Source: an uncultured Porphyromonadaceae bacterium (GTDB taxonomy: Bacteria > Bacteroidota > Bacteroidia > Bacteroidales > Muribaculaceae). From it: a stretch of 64,000 nt of DNA. Positions 8,873 to 17,291 of the stretch are shown here, piece after piece. How positions within the stretch are numbered: the stretch's first letter is position 1; the number at the start of each line of letters is the position of its first letter. Both the position numbers and the translations under genes were made by a program. Under the pieces are notes generated by a model. The model made no database searches. It worked only from the letters and a program-made list of their open reading frames with translations, and was not told where the DNA came from. The stretch is from positions 1 through 64,000 of the forward strand of contig CAMWSS010000010.1 in assembly GCA_947177035.1 (NCBI GenBank), in the 5' to 3' direction.

Positions 8873-10819
8873 TCAGATTGTTATTGATGTTGATATTCTG
8901 AATTGTCGTCCTGGCATCGGGTAATAGCGGATCACCTGATAATTCTTTCCGGCCAGATTCAGCGCCTCGGCGCGGACGGAGAGCCGGCATCGCCGCAGCG
9001 GCAGAGTGCAGGCGGCCGAAAGCGACTGGTCGGCATAGGGGGCTATGCGGTTGTCGGGGCCGCTGAGATAGGCGGCGAAGCGTTCGCCCATGGCCGTGAC
9101 GGCATAGGTGAGGCTGAATCCGCGCCATTCGGCCGAGAGCGACGCCGAGCCCGACAAGGCGGCGGTGTAGGGGAGCACGTGGCCGCGGGTGGCCGCGCCG
9201 GGGGTGACGTCGACGGCATGCTGCCATGAAAACGAGCCATTGGCCGTGAGCGAGATTCCGTGAGGCAGAGCGAATTGGGCGCTGGCCGTGGCGTCGATGC
9301 CGCCGATGTCGGCCACTCCGACGTTTCGCATGACCCAGACATAGAGCGTCGGCACGGCCACGATCTTGTCTTTGACGCGGTTGAAATATCCGTCGGCGGT
9401 CAGTATCAGCGAGCTGAGACCTATGGAATTGGCGGCGCAGGCCCAGGTGATGCCGAGGTTGCTCTGGATGGCACGCTCCGGACGCAGGGCGGCGTTGCCG
9501 ATGCGGGTATAGTAGCGGTCGGCGAAGGTCGGCACCCGGAATCCGTCGGCCACCGATGCGCGCAGGTGAAGGTCGCGTCCGGGAATCACCCGCCACGACG
9601 CGCTGACCGATGGCGAAAACCGGTGCAGCGGTCCGGCGCACGCTCCGCGGCGCACCCGCTCGTGGATGTCGGTGGCGAGCATGGAGGCGCTGACGTGCCA
9701 CCGCTCCGACGTGAACGCCGCCGCCGCCACCGTCTGCCAGGTCAGCCGTTCGGGCTGGGCGGCGTCGGGCGCCTTGGCCCTCATGTGGTTTCCGGCCAGA
9801 TCTGACGTGAGTGACACGGCCCACTCTCTGCCCGGTTTCCAGAGCGCGCCCGCGCTCAGGTAGACTTCGCGCTGGGTGTGGTCTTCGCGACGCACTCCGC
9901 CGGGATATGACGGGCGGCGGTCGGTGTAGCTGCTCTGCGAATAGTTGAACTTGCCGATCGCCCTCAGCGTCAGGCCCGGAGCCGGCGAGAAGCGCCACAC
10001 GGCCTGAGTGAATGCGTTGCGGTCGTGGAGGCGTTCGGCGGCATAGCTGTTGTAGAACACGACGGCGCCGGGCAGTCCGCGGTCGCTGTCGTAGAAATAT
10101 CCTTTGAGAGAGACGTTTGCCAGGTTCATGTTGATTTCGCCGGTGATGGACTCCACATCGCCGTTGCGCCGGCGGCCGGTCACCGGCTCCTGGCCGTTTT
10201 CGACGCGGAAGGGATAGGCGCCGTCGGCGCGGAGCCATGCGGCCGATGCCGACAGGGTGTAGTCGCCTGCGGAGTCGATGCGCCAGTCGGCTCTGAGCGA
10301 TGGAGCCACATAGCCCCATGATCCGGCGCTGACCGAGGCCATGGCCGAAAACGGGTGTCCGCTCTTCTGTGGGCGTCGTGAGGTGATGGCCAGGGATGCG
10401 CCGGCCCCAAAGAGCCTGGCCGGGCGGAATATGGCGTCGGAACCCGACGTCGACAGGGTCAGGGTCTCGACGTTGTCGAGCCGGAAGCGGCTGATGTCGA
10501 TGTCGCCGCTCTGGGCGTCGGTCACCGGCACTCCGTCATAGGCCACTGCGGTGTGTTTGGCTCCCATTGCCCTGACCGACACGGTTTTCAGCCCTCCGAG
10601 TCCGCCATAGTCATTGACCGTGACGCCTGAGAAGTGTTTCAGCGCGTCGCTCACTCCGGCGTCGCCCAGACGCTCCAGCGCGGTGCGGTCGGCCATCTGC
10701 ACGGGTGCGGTGTTGCGCACGGTGCGCGCCGTCGTGGCCGTCACTTCGACGTTGTCGAGTTGGGTGACCGTGTCGGCCGGAGCGACCATTGACAGCAGAG
10801 TGAGCAGGATGGCGTGCAT
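8873..10819 (-). CDS. TonB-dependent outer-membrane receptor, BtuB-like
   Basis: A 648-residue receptor. A short signal precedes the TonB-box-like region QLDNVEVTATTA (residues 20-31), then the plug domain with LKHFSGVTVNDYGGLGGLKT and VAYDGVPVTDAQSGDID, then a barrel of about 500 residues ending in an aromatic-poor STSITI strand. It lacks the N-terminal carboxypeptidase-like domain of SusC proteins, so it is of the vitamin/siderophore type. The following gene encodes a BtuG-like propeller, which suggests corrinoid uptake. No cobalamin riboswitch is visible; the gene abuts the lipid kinase gene directly. Confidence 0.85.
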   Translation of the reverse strand: MHAILLTLLSMVAPADTVTQLDNVEVTATTARTVRNTAPVQMADRTALERLGDAGVSDALKHFSGVTVNDYGGLGGLKTVSVRAMGAKHTAVAYDGVPVTDAQSGDIDISRFRLDNVETLTLSTSGSDAIFRPARLFGAGASLAITSRRPQKSGHPFSAMASVSAGSWGYVAPSLRADWRIDSAGDYTLSASAAWLRADGAYPFRVENGQEPVTGRRRNGDVESITGEINMNLANVSLKGYFYDSDRGLPGAVVFYNSYAAERLHDRNAFTQAVWRFSPAPGLTLRAIGKFNYSQSSYTDRRPSYPGGVRREDHTQREVYLSAGALWKPGREWAVSLTSDLAGNHMRAKAPDAAQPERLTWQTVAAAAFTSERWHVSASMLATDIHERVRRGACAGPLHRFSPSVSASWRVIPGRDLHLRASVADGFRVPTFADRYYTRIGNAALRPERAIQSNLGITWACAANSIGLSSLILTADGYFNRVKDKIVAVPTLYVWVMRNVGVADIGGIDATASAQFALPHGISLTANGSFSWQHAVDVTPGAATRGHVLPYTAALSGSASLSAEWRGFSLTYAVTAMGERFAAYLSGPDNRIAPYADQSLSAACTLPLRRCRLSVRAEALNLAGKNYQVIRYYPMPGRQFRISTSITI

Positions 10820-11779
10820 TTATTTTCGGAAAATATCGGCAATGGAGTGGCTGATTCCGCGGGCCGCGCATCTGGCTGGCGTGAGCAGTGGCCGGATCTT
10901 CATTTCGCCCGGCGACAGCACTTTCAGGGTGCCCGGATGGCACTCGACATCCAGCTTGACGGGGAGTTTCAGCGGCTCGCCGTCGATGTGGGCCGACCCC
11001 GGGGTCGACCGGCTGATAGTTACCTTGCGTGCTCTCAGAGTGTGCACGCGCGCGCCCTCGTGCAGTCCGCCGGCCATGATCTCCATGCCGGTGAGCATGG
11101 TGCCGAGCCACGATCCGGCGTGGACCACGGTGACGTCCATCAGTCCGTCGGAAATCGATGCTTTCGGGGCGATGAAGGTGTTGTTGCCATATTGCGACGC
11201 GTTGCAGCACGCGACGATGAAGGCGCGGCGCGTCAGCTCCACTCCGTCGGCGCAGATGGTGTAGGTGTCTGATTTGTAGTTGATGAATTCGCTGATGGCG
11301 CTCTTCACATAGTTGGCGAGTCCGCGGCGGTCGGGGCGCGAGGCATAGCGGTCGCTCACCGCGGCGTCGAAGCCCATGCCGAATGTGCAGAAAAACGGGC
11401 GTCCGTTGACCGTGCAGTGGTCACACGTCACCACGTTTCCGTCGGTTATGACCCTGAGGGCGGCGCGGAGCGATGTCGGGATCTCGAGATGCCTGGCCAG
11501 ACCGTTGCCCGAGCCGAGCGGCAGAATTCCCATCACGGTGTCTGACCCGACCAGTGAGCGGGCAATTTCGTTGACAGTGCCGTCGCCGCCTGCGGCGATG
11601 ACTCGGTCATAACCGGCTGCGACGGCATCGGCCGCCAGTTCCGTGGCGTGGCCCGGTCCGCGGGTGAACGCTATGTCGAGCCGCATTCCTGCGGCGCCGA
11701 GCGCCCGGGTGACTGTCGCGGCCACATGGTCTTTGGATGACGTGCCGGATATAGGGTTGATTATCAGTAGGCTTCGCAT
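10820..11779 (-). CDS. Diacylglycerol/lipid kinase family protein (YegS/DgkB type)
   Basis: A 319-residue cytosolic or membrane-associated kinase. Motifs of the DAGK catalytic domain are present: NPISGTSSKD at residues 7-16, GGDGTVNEIARSL near residue 64, and GILPLGSGNGLARHL near residue 85. The C-terminal part has the beta-sandwich of the YegS/DgkB group. It phosphorylates a lipid such as diacylglycerol or a sphingoid base; Bacteroidetes make sphingolipids, so the latter is possible. The precise substrate cannot be read from sequence. It lies between mutL (6-base gap) and the TonB receptor (no gap). Confidence 0.88.
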   Translation of the reverse strand: MRSLLIINPISGTSSKDHVAATVTRALGAAGMRLDIAFTRGPGHATELAADAVAAGYDRVIAAGGDGTVNEIARSLVGSDTVMGILPLGSGNGLARHLEIPTSLRAALRVITDGNVVTCDHCTVNGRPFFCTFGMGFDAAVSDRYASRPDRRGLANYVKSAISEFINYKSDTYTICADGVELTRRAFIVACCNASQYGNNTFIAPKASISDGLMDVTVVHAGSWLGTMLTGMEIMAGGLHEGARVHTLRARKVTISRSTPGSAHIDGEPLKLPVKLDVECHPGTLKVLSPGEMKIRPLLTPARCAARGISHSIADIFRK

Positions 11780-11785
11780 CGTGGT

Positions 11786-13654
11786 TCAGAGAAGTCGGGC
11801 CATGTCGGCGGGTGTGAGGATCGTGAATACCGGAGAGCCGGACGGCGTGTAGCCCGGCATAGGCAGAGCCATGAGTTCGGACAGGAGATGGCTGATTTCT
11901 TTGGCCGAAAGCAGGCGGTCGGCGCGGAATGCGGCCGAAGAGGCCAGAGCCATTGCCAGACGGTTGCGCAGCGGTTCGGCGGCGTTGTCGGCCGATCCGT
12001 CGGCCACCGCGCGCACCATGTCGCTCAGCAGTGAAGCCGGATTCTGTCCGTCGGCGGCCAGGGGGACGGCGTTTATGCTCCACACTCCTTGTCCGAGCGG
12101 GGCGATGTCGAATCCGAGGCGTGTCAGTTCCGGCTCGATCTCTTCGACCAGCGGCTGGTCAGCCGGGTCGATGGCGAGCTGTTCGGGAAATATGAGCCGC
12201 TGTGACGCAAACGTGGCGTCAGGCTTTGAGAAGCGTTCAAACAGGATCGTGGTGTGGGCGCGGTGCAGGTCGACGACGCGCAGTCCGCGCGCGTCGGGCA
12301 TTGCCGCATAGCGGTTGCCGACGGCGATTATGTCGGCCTGGGGATTGCCGTCGGTGCCGGTGATCTCCGCGGCCACGTCGGCTTCGGTCAGATCCGGGAG
12401 TGAGTCGAGCAGGGAGCTTTCGGCCTGGTGCGGTTCGTTGATGCCGGAGATGGCGCTCTGTGACTCGGCCGCGAAGTTGCGATAGAGTTCCTCCCAGTTC
12501 TGGGTTGACGGCGTGAAGCCTGAGGATTGCTGGCGGAAGGGGTTGTATGACGGGTCGGCGCTTGTGTGCGGGGCTGCCGGGAAGTCTCCGCCTGCCGCCT
12601 GGGTAGAGCCTGCCGCGGGCACGTCGAGAAACGGGTCGGCCTCGTCGAAGTTCATGGCCGGAGTGGCGTTGAAGCGTCCGAGGGTCTCCTTGACGGCGGC
12701 ATAGAGTATCTGTCGGATCGACTGCTCCTGCTCGAACTTGATTTCGTTTTTGGTGGGGTGGATGTTGACGTCGATGGTGGCCGGGTCAACGACGAAGTCG
12801 ATGAAGTATACCGGCTGGGAGTCGGCGGGCACCAGGTCTTCATAGCATTGCGCTATGGCTTTGTGGAAGTAGGGGTGGCGCATGTTGCGGCCGTTGACAA
12901 ACAGGAACTGTAGCGCTCCGCGCTTGCGGCAGTGTTCCGGCTTGACCACGAAACCGTGGATTCTCACCATGGCGGTGTCGGTCTCGACGGGAATCAGCTG
13001 GCTGTCGAGCGACTTGCCGAACAGCGCCACGATGCGCCGCTTCAGGTTGGCTTTCGGCAGCGAGAACAGCGTCACGTCATTGTGGATGAGGGTCAGTTCG
13101 ACGGCGCAGTTCACCAGCGCCAGGCGCTCGAATTCGTGGATTATGTTGCTCATCTCCACCGAATCCTTTTTCAGGAATTTCCGGCGGGCCGGCACGTTGA
13201 AAAAGAGGTTCTTGACCATCATGTTCGACCCAGGCGCGCAGGCTTCGGGGAGCTGCGACTCCACTTTTGAGCCGCTGATCAGGATCCGGGTTCCCACCGG
13301 GTCGTCGCGCCGCATGGTGCGCAGATCCACCTGCGCCACGGCGCATATCGAGGCCAGAGCCTCGCCGCGGAAGCCCATTGTGTGGAGCGCGAACAGGTCG
13401 TCGGCCTGTCGGATTTTCGATGTCGAGTGGCGCTCGAAGGCGAGTCGGGCGTCGGTCGCGCTCATTCCGCATCCGTTGTCGACCACCTGGATCAGGGTTC
13501 GTCCGGCGTCTTTTATGATAACGGTGACTTCGGTGGCTCCGGCGTCGATCGCGTTCTCCACGAGTTCCTTCACCACGGAGGCCGGGCGCTGTATGACCTC
13601 GCCGGCGGCTATCTGGTTGGCCACGGAGTCTGGCAGCAGCTTGATCACGTCCAT
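11786..13654 (-). CDS. mutL: DNA mismatch repair protein MutL
   Basis: A 622-residue protein. The N-terminal GHKL ATPase is intact: IAAGEVIQRPASVVKELVENAIDAGA, split over residues 15-42, DNGCGM near 60, and GFRGEAL near 95. A long linker (about 335-430) is rich in Ser, Ala and Pro. The C-terminal dimerisation domain lacks the endonuclease metal-site motifs: where endonuclease MutL proteins have DQHA-x2-E, this one has DLHRAHT (residues 462-468), and the CPHGRP motif is replaced by TPSGSP. It should therefore act as a matchmaker between MutS and an outside nuclease, as in E. coli. It is the fourth gene of the miaB operon. Confidence 0.95.
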   Translation of the reverse strand: MDVIKLLPDSVANQIAAGEVIQRPASVVKELVENAIDAGATEVTVIIKDAGRTLIQVVDNGCGMSATDARLAFERHSTSKIRQADDLFALHTMGFRGEALASICAVAQVDLRTMRRDDPVGTRILISGSKVESQLPEACAPGSNMMVKNLFFNVPARRKFLKKDSVEMSNIIHEFERLALVNCAVELTLIHNDVTLFSLPKANLKRRIVALFGKSLDSQLIPVETDTAMVRIHGFVVKPEHCRKRGALQFLFVNGRNMRHPYFHKAIAQCYEDLVPADSQPVYFIDFVVDPATIDVNIHPTKNEIKFEQEQSIRQILYAAVKETLGRFNATPAMNFDEADPFLDVPAAGSTQAAGGDFPAAPHTSADPSYNPFRQQSSGFTPSTQNWEELYRNFAAESQSAISGINEPHQAESSLLDSLPDLTEADVAAEITGTDGNPQADIIAVGNRYAAMPDARGLRVVDLHRAHTTILFERFSKPDATFASQRLIFPEQLAIDPADQPLVEEIEPELTRLGFDIAPLGQGVWSINAVPLAADGQNPASLLSDMVRAVADGSADNAAEPLRNRLAMALASSAAFRADRLLSAKEISHLLSELMALPMPGYTPSGSPVFTILTPADMARLL

Positions 13655-13668
13655 ATGTCAGTCGGGTT

Positions 13669-14319
13669 TTAGTTTCTGTCGGAGATAAACATTCTCACAT
13701 ATCCGGCGATGAAGCCGGCCAGGGTTTCCATCGGCAGCGACGCTGAGTCGACCGTGAGATGATAGGACGATGAATGGCCCCAGCGTTTGTCGGTGTAGAA
13801 GTTATAATATGCCGCCCGGAGTTTGTTGATTTTGCGGCACATTGTGCGGGCGTCGGCCTCGGAGGCGCATTCACCCCGCTGCATGACGCGCCTGACGCAC
13901 TCTGCTTCTGATGCGTGGACGAACACGTTGATGCATCGCGGATTGTCGCGCAGCACATAGTCGGCCGTGCGTCCGACGATGACGCAGCTGCGGCTTGCGG
14001 CGAGATCGCGGATCGTGTCGGCGATGGCGCATTGCATGCTTTCGTCCGAGGCGGAAGTGCGGGAGGTCCAGGGCGCGGAGTTTATCAGTCCCATGGAGAA
14101 CGGGATGCCGCCTCCGAGCACTGACGGCATGCGCTCGTCTTTGTGTTCATAAAGCTGCGGGATGACTCCCGATTTGTGGGCGGCCTGGAGAAGCAGTTCC
14201 TTGTCGAAAAATTCGATTCCGAGTTGTTCGGCCAGCAGTTTGCCGAGCACGCGGCCTCCGCTGCCGAACTGGCGGCCTATGGTAATTACGAACGGTGAGG
14301 TCGATTCGCCGGTTTTCAT
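13669..14319 (-). CDS. Cytidylate kinase-like family protein
   Basis: A 216-residue P-loop protein. The start ITIGRQFGSGGRVLGKLLAE (residues 13-32) is the signature of the cytidylate-kinase-like family (AAA_26), whose P-loop differs from Cmk. FFDKELL follows, then REA-like basic residues near 140. True CMP kinase activity is not certain; family members are annotated by similarity only. The gene sits three bases after the steroid-reductase-like gene and 14 bases before mutL, in a tight operon. Confidence 0.85.
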   Translation of the reverse strand: MKTGESTSPFVITIGRQFGSGGRVLGKLLAEQLGIEFFDKELLLQAAHKSGVIPQLYEHKDERMPSVLGGGIPFSMGLINSAPWTSRTSASDESMQCAIADTIRDLAASRSCVIVGRTADYVLRDNPRCINVFVHASEAECVRRVMQRGECASEADARTMCRKINKLRAAYYNFYTDKRWGHSSSYHLTVDSASLPMETLAGFIAGYVRMFISDRN

Positions 14320-14322
14320 GAA

Positions 14323-15084
14323 TCAGTAGATATATGGGATTATCCTTTTTTGAGAGAGCGGTCCGAACTCGGCGGCATATCTGGCGCGGATTTTTCCGGC
14401 TCTGGGCGCGAGGTTGGCGAATGTCCAGAGGGCGAACACGGCGCCGGCCCATGACCATGTCAGGATGGCGAAGCCGACCCATTCGGTGAATTCGCCGAAA
14501 TAGTTGGCCGAGGTGACATAGCGGAACATTCCGCCGCGCGGCAGATAGTGGCGCGTGTCGCCCGGTTTGCGCAGGTGGCGGATGATGTGGTCGCTGTGCA
14601 GGTTGATTGCCATTCCGGCAAAGAATATGCAGGTGCCGAGAATGAACTGCCAGCTGAGCAGCCACGATGCCGGATAGCGGCCTTCGGGGCTGATATAGAA
14701 TATCCAGCCGCCCTGCATCAGCGCGTTGAGGGTGTTGAACACCATTCCCATCACGATGATCGACAGCGGCATGCGGCTGTTGCCGCGGATCAGCAGCGGA
14801 AACACGAACGACCGCTGGAAGTAGTGGAGCTGGAAGATGAGAAACATGACCAGGGGGGCGGTGTCGAGCATGCGCGGCGATGCGCTCCAGAGGATGGTCA
14901 TGACGATAAACACCGGCGCTTCCATCATCACCCATCCGGGGCGGTTGGGGACTGAAGGGCCCCACTTGCGGGTGTAGGCTATGCCGTAGCCCGCCTCGAC
15001 TATGTGGAGCGCGATGAACACGATCACGGCCACGGCGGCCATGACGAGGAGAAATGTGTTGAAACTGTCGATGGAAGTCAGCAT
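14323..15084 (-). CDS. Steroid 5-alpha-reductase family membrane enzyme (DUF1295-like)
   Basis: A 253-residue polytopic protein with about six membrane helices. The C-terminal third carries the family signature: LPRGGMFRYVTSANYFGEF then EWVGFAI, close to the YLIPxGGLFxYVSxPNYxGE motif of 3-oxo-5-alpha-steroid 4-dehydrogenases, which reduce a C=C bond with NADPH. Gut bacteria may use such enzymes on steroids or bile-derived compounds, or on their own lipids. The substrate is unknown. It lies 15 bases after miaB and 3 bases before the kinase-like gene. Confidence 0.85.
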   Translation of the reverse strand: MLTSIDSFNTFLLVMAAVAVIVFIALHIVEAGYGIAYTRKWGPSVPNRPGWVMMEAPVFIVMTILWSASPRMLDTAPLVMFLIFQLHYFQRSFVFPLLIRGNSRMPLSIIVMGMVFNTLNALMQGGWIFYISPEGRYPASWLLSWQFILGTCIFFAGMAINLHSDHIIRHLRKPGDTRHYLPRGGMFRYVTSANYFGEFTEWVGFAILTWSWAGAVFALWTFANLAPRAGKIRARYAAEFGPLSQKRIIPYIY

Positions 15085-15099
15085 ATCGTCGTCTGTTAT

Positions 15100-16407
15100 T
15101 TATTGTCCGATCAGTGTGGCCGAGGTGGCTGACGAGATTGTCACGCTCACGGTCATGCCGGGCCGCTGTCCGTCTTTCCGGTCGAACACCACTGTTTTGT
15201 TCTGGGAGGTGCGTCCCACCCACTGGGAGGTGCTGCGCTTGCTCACGCCTTCGATCAAGACGTCGAACGTGCGGCCGACGTCGCGCCTGTTGGACTGGAG
15301 CGAGAGTTCGTTCTGCAGGGCTATCATGCGGTTGAGCCGGTCGATTTTCACCTCTTCGGTCACGTTGTCGGGCATGGTGCGTGCGGCCACGGTGCCCGGC
15401 CGTTCGGAATATTTGAACATGAACGAGGCGTCGAAGCCCACCTGGCGCATCAGGTCGAGAGTCTGCTCGAAGTCCTCTTCGGTTTCGCCGCTGAATCCGG
15501 TGAACATGTCGGTGGTGATGGCGCAGTCGGGTATTGCCGCGCGTATGGCGGCGATGCGTCCGAGGTAGTGCCTGCGGTCATAGTGGCGGTTCATGGCCTT
15601 GAGCACAGCGTCGCTTCCGCTCTGCACCGGCAGGTGGATGTGGCGGGCAATGTTTGGCCGCGAAGCGATTGCGGCGATTATGTCGTCGCCCATGTCGCGC
15701 GGATGTGATGTCGTGAACCGCACTCTCATGTCGGGTGCGGCGTCGGCCACCATTGTCAGCAGTTCGGCGAATCCAGTGTCGCCGCAGCGGTAGGAGTTGA
15801 CGTTCTGTCCCAGCAGGGTCACTTCCTTGAAGCCCTTGGCGCGCAGGTCGGCCAGCTCGGCCAGGATGCTTTGCGGCTCGCGCGAGCGTTCTCGTCCGCG
15901 GGTGTAGGGGACGATGCAGTATGTGCAGAAATTATTGCATCCGCGCATGATGCTGATGAATCCGCTGATGCGGTTGGGGCCGAGTCTTGCGGGGATTATG
16001 TCGCGATACGTTTCTGTGCGGCTGAGTTCCACGTTGATGGCTTTCTGTCCGCTCTCCACTGCGGCGAAGAGCGCCGGCAGGTCCAGGTAGCTGTCTGGTC
16101 CGGCCACCAGGTCGACTCCGTGGCCGTTGATCAGTTCGTCCTTGACGCGTTCGGCCATGCAGCCGATCACGCCGATGATCAGTCGCCGTGGGGCGCGTTT
16201 GCGCCGCAGGGCGTTGAGCGCGGCCAGCCTGCCGATGATTTTCTGCTCGGCGTTGTCGCGGATCGAGCAGGTGTTGAGCAGCACGGCGTCGGCATCGTCG
16301 GTCGACTCAGTGACCTCATAGCCTGCCATGCCCATAACCGAGGCAACCACCTCGCTGTCTGCCACGTTCATCTGGCAGCCATATGTCTCAATAAGAAGTT
16401 TCTTCAT
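15100..16407 (-). CDS. miaB: tRNA-2-methylthio-N6-dimethylallyladenosine synthase MiaB
   Basis: A 435-residue radical-SAM methylthiotransferase that modifies A37 of tRNAs reading UNN codons. The N-terminal UPF0004 domain has its three iron-sulfur cysteines in TYGCQMN, LNTCSIRDNA and VIGCMAER. The radical-SAM CxxxCxxC reads CNNFCTYC, followed by PYTRGRERSR. A C-terminal TRAM domain is present. The frame permits a start four codons earlier (16419), but that lies inside the predicted promoter, so MKKLLIETYG at 16407 is preferred. It is the first gene of a seven-gene operon. Confidence 0.93.
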   Translation of the reverse strand: MKKLLIETYGCQMNVADSEVVASVMGMAGYEVTESTDDADAVLLNTCSIRDNAEQKIIGRLAALNALRRKRAPRRLIIGVIGCMAERVKDELINGHGVDLVAGPDSYLDLPALFAAVESGQKAINVELSRTETYRDIIPARLGPNRISGFISIMRGCNNFCTYCIVPYTRGRERSREPQSILAELADLRAKGFKEVTLLGQNVNSYRCGDTGFAELLTMVADAAPDMRVRFTTSHPRDMGDDIIAAIASRPNIARHIHLPVQSGSDAVLKAMNRHYDRRHYLGRIAAIRAAIPDCAITTDMFTGFSGETEEDFEQTLDLMRQVGFDASFMFKYSERPGTVAARTMPDNVTEEVKIDRLNRMIALQNELSLQSNRRDVGRTFDVLIEGVSKRSTSQWVGRTSQNKTVVFDRKDGQRPGMTVSVTISSATSATLIGQ

Positions 16408-16416
16408 AATCACCTG

Positions 16417-16447
16417 CAAAATTACTCATAAAATCCTAATTCCCAAA
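16417..16447 (-). promoter_or_regulatory. Promoter of the miaB operon
   Basis: On the minus strand TTTG (16444-16447), 19 bases, then TAATTTTG (16417-16424). The expected transcription start falls within a few bases of the MKK start codon. Confidence 0.65.
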
Positions 16448-16496
16448 AATGCCGCGCCAGAATCGGTTGCCGCGTCGCTTTTGTGGGCGCGCTATG

Positions 16497-16527
16497 TTGC
16501 GGGTTATGGATGGGTTGATTATCTTTG
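16497..16527 (+). promoter_or_regulatory. Promoter of the B3/4-domain gene
   Basis: TTG (16497-16499), 20 bases, then TATCTTTG (16520-16527), 28 bases before the ATG at 16556. Confidence 0.7.
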
Positions 16528-16555
16528 CCGCCGGAAAAAACAATTTTGCGAGATT

Positions 16556-17245
16556 ATGATTAAGGAGATAGATATCGAGTTCAGTCCGGAGATCGCGGCT
16601 GCGGCTCCGGGGCTGAGGGTGATCCGGCTCTCGGCCGAAGTGGTCAACGGTCCGACGGATCCGCAGTTGCGCCAGGAGCTTGAGGAGCTTGCCGCGCGGA
16701 TAAAGCAGACCTACCAGATTGCCGACATCAACAAGCGTCCGGGCATAGCCGCCACCAGGGCGGTGTATAAGGCGCTGGGCAAGGATCCGAACCGTTACCG
16801 CCCGTCGCAGGAGCAGCTTATGAGGCGCATTGTCAACGATAAGGGCCTGTATTTCATCAGCAATCTGGTCGATGTGTGCAATTACGTGTCGGTGGCATGC
16901 GGCTGTTCGATCGGGGCTTTCGACTCTGATGCCATCGACGGCGACATTCTGACGCTCGGCGCGGGCAGGGCGGGGGAACCGTATGAGGGAATCGGGCGCG
17001 GGCCGCTCAACATCGAGGGGCTGCCGGTCTATCGCGACAGGGCCGGAGGGGTGGGGACTCCCACCAGCGACAATGAGCGCACGAAGGTTTCTGACACCAC
17101 CCGCCGTCTGACGGTCTGCATCAACGTTTATGGCGCGGAGATGACTGACGACGAGGTGATCGGGCTATACGTCCGGATGTTGCGCCGTTATTGCGGCGCG
17201 GGCGAGGAGGCGGTGCGGACTTTCACGCCAGGTGAGGCTTTTTAG
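16556..17245 (+). CDS. B3/B4 tRNA-binding domain protein (PheRS beta-like)
   Basis: A 229-residue cytosolic protein starting MIKEIDIEFSP. The open frame reaches back to 16328, but those codons cross the promoter. Residues 60-215 match the B3/4 domain found in phenylalanyl-tRNA synthetase beta subunits, with YKALGKDPNRYRPS, MRRIVNDKGL and NLVDVCNYVSV. Free-standing B3/4 proteins are thought to edit mischarged tRNA or bind tRNA-like substrates, but their exact role is unclear. It is divergent from miaB, another tRNA-related gene, with a 148-base gap holding both promoters. Confidence 0.85.
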   Translation: MIKEIDIEFSPEIAAAAPGLRVIRLSAEVVNGPTDPQLRQELEELAARIKQTYQIADINKRPGIAATRAVYKALGKDPNRYRPSQEQLMRRIVNDKGLYFISNLVDVCNYVSVACGCSIGAFDSDAIDGDILTLGAGRAGEPYEGIGRGPLNIEGLPVYRDRAGGVGTPTSDNERTKVSDTTRRLTVCINVYGAEMTDDEVIGLYVRMLRRYCGAGEEAVRTFTPGEAF

Positions 17246-17277
17246 GATTTTTAACTGAGAAGATGGCGGATTTTTTG

Positions 17278-17285
17278 TACCTTCG
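17278..17285 (+). promoter_or_regulatory. Possible -7 element TACCTTCG before the NigD-like gene
   Basis: TACCTTCG resembles TAnnTTTG with one change and lies seven bases before the ATG. No clear -33 element. Confidence 0.35.
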
Positions 17286-17291
17286 CGGATT

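Noticed and set aside
8859-10319. A 486-residue Arg-rich frame on the same strand as the TonB receptor gene
   Set aside because: It is a shifted frame of the receptor gene; its Arg/Pro-rich composition is typical of shadow frames.
10700-11000. A cobalamin riboswitch before the BtuB-like receptor gene
   Set aside because: The receptor ATG abuts the stop of the lipid kinase gene, so there is no untranslated space, and no riboswitch-like conserved box was found.
16328-16555. A longer N-terminus for the B3/4-domain protein
   Set aside because: These codons cross the miaB start region and the consensus promoter at 16497-16527, so they cannot be translated from that promoter.
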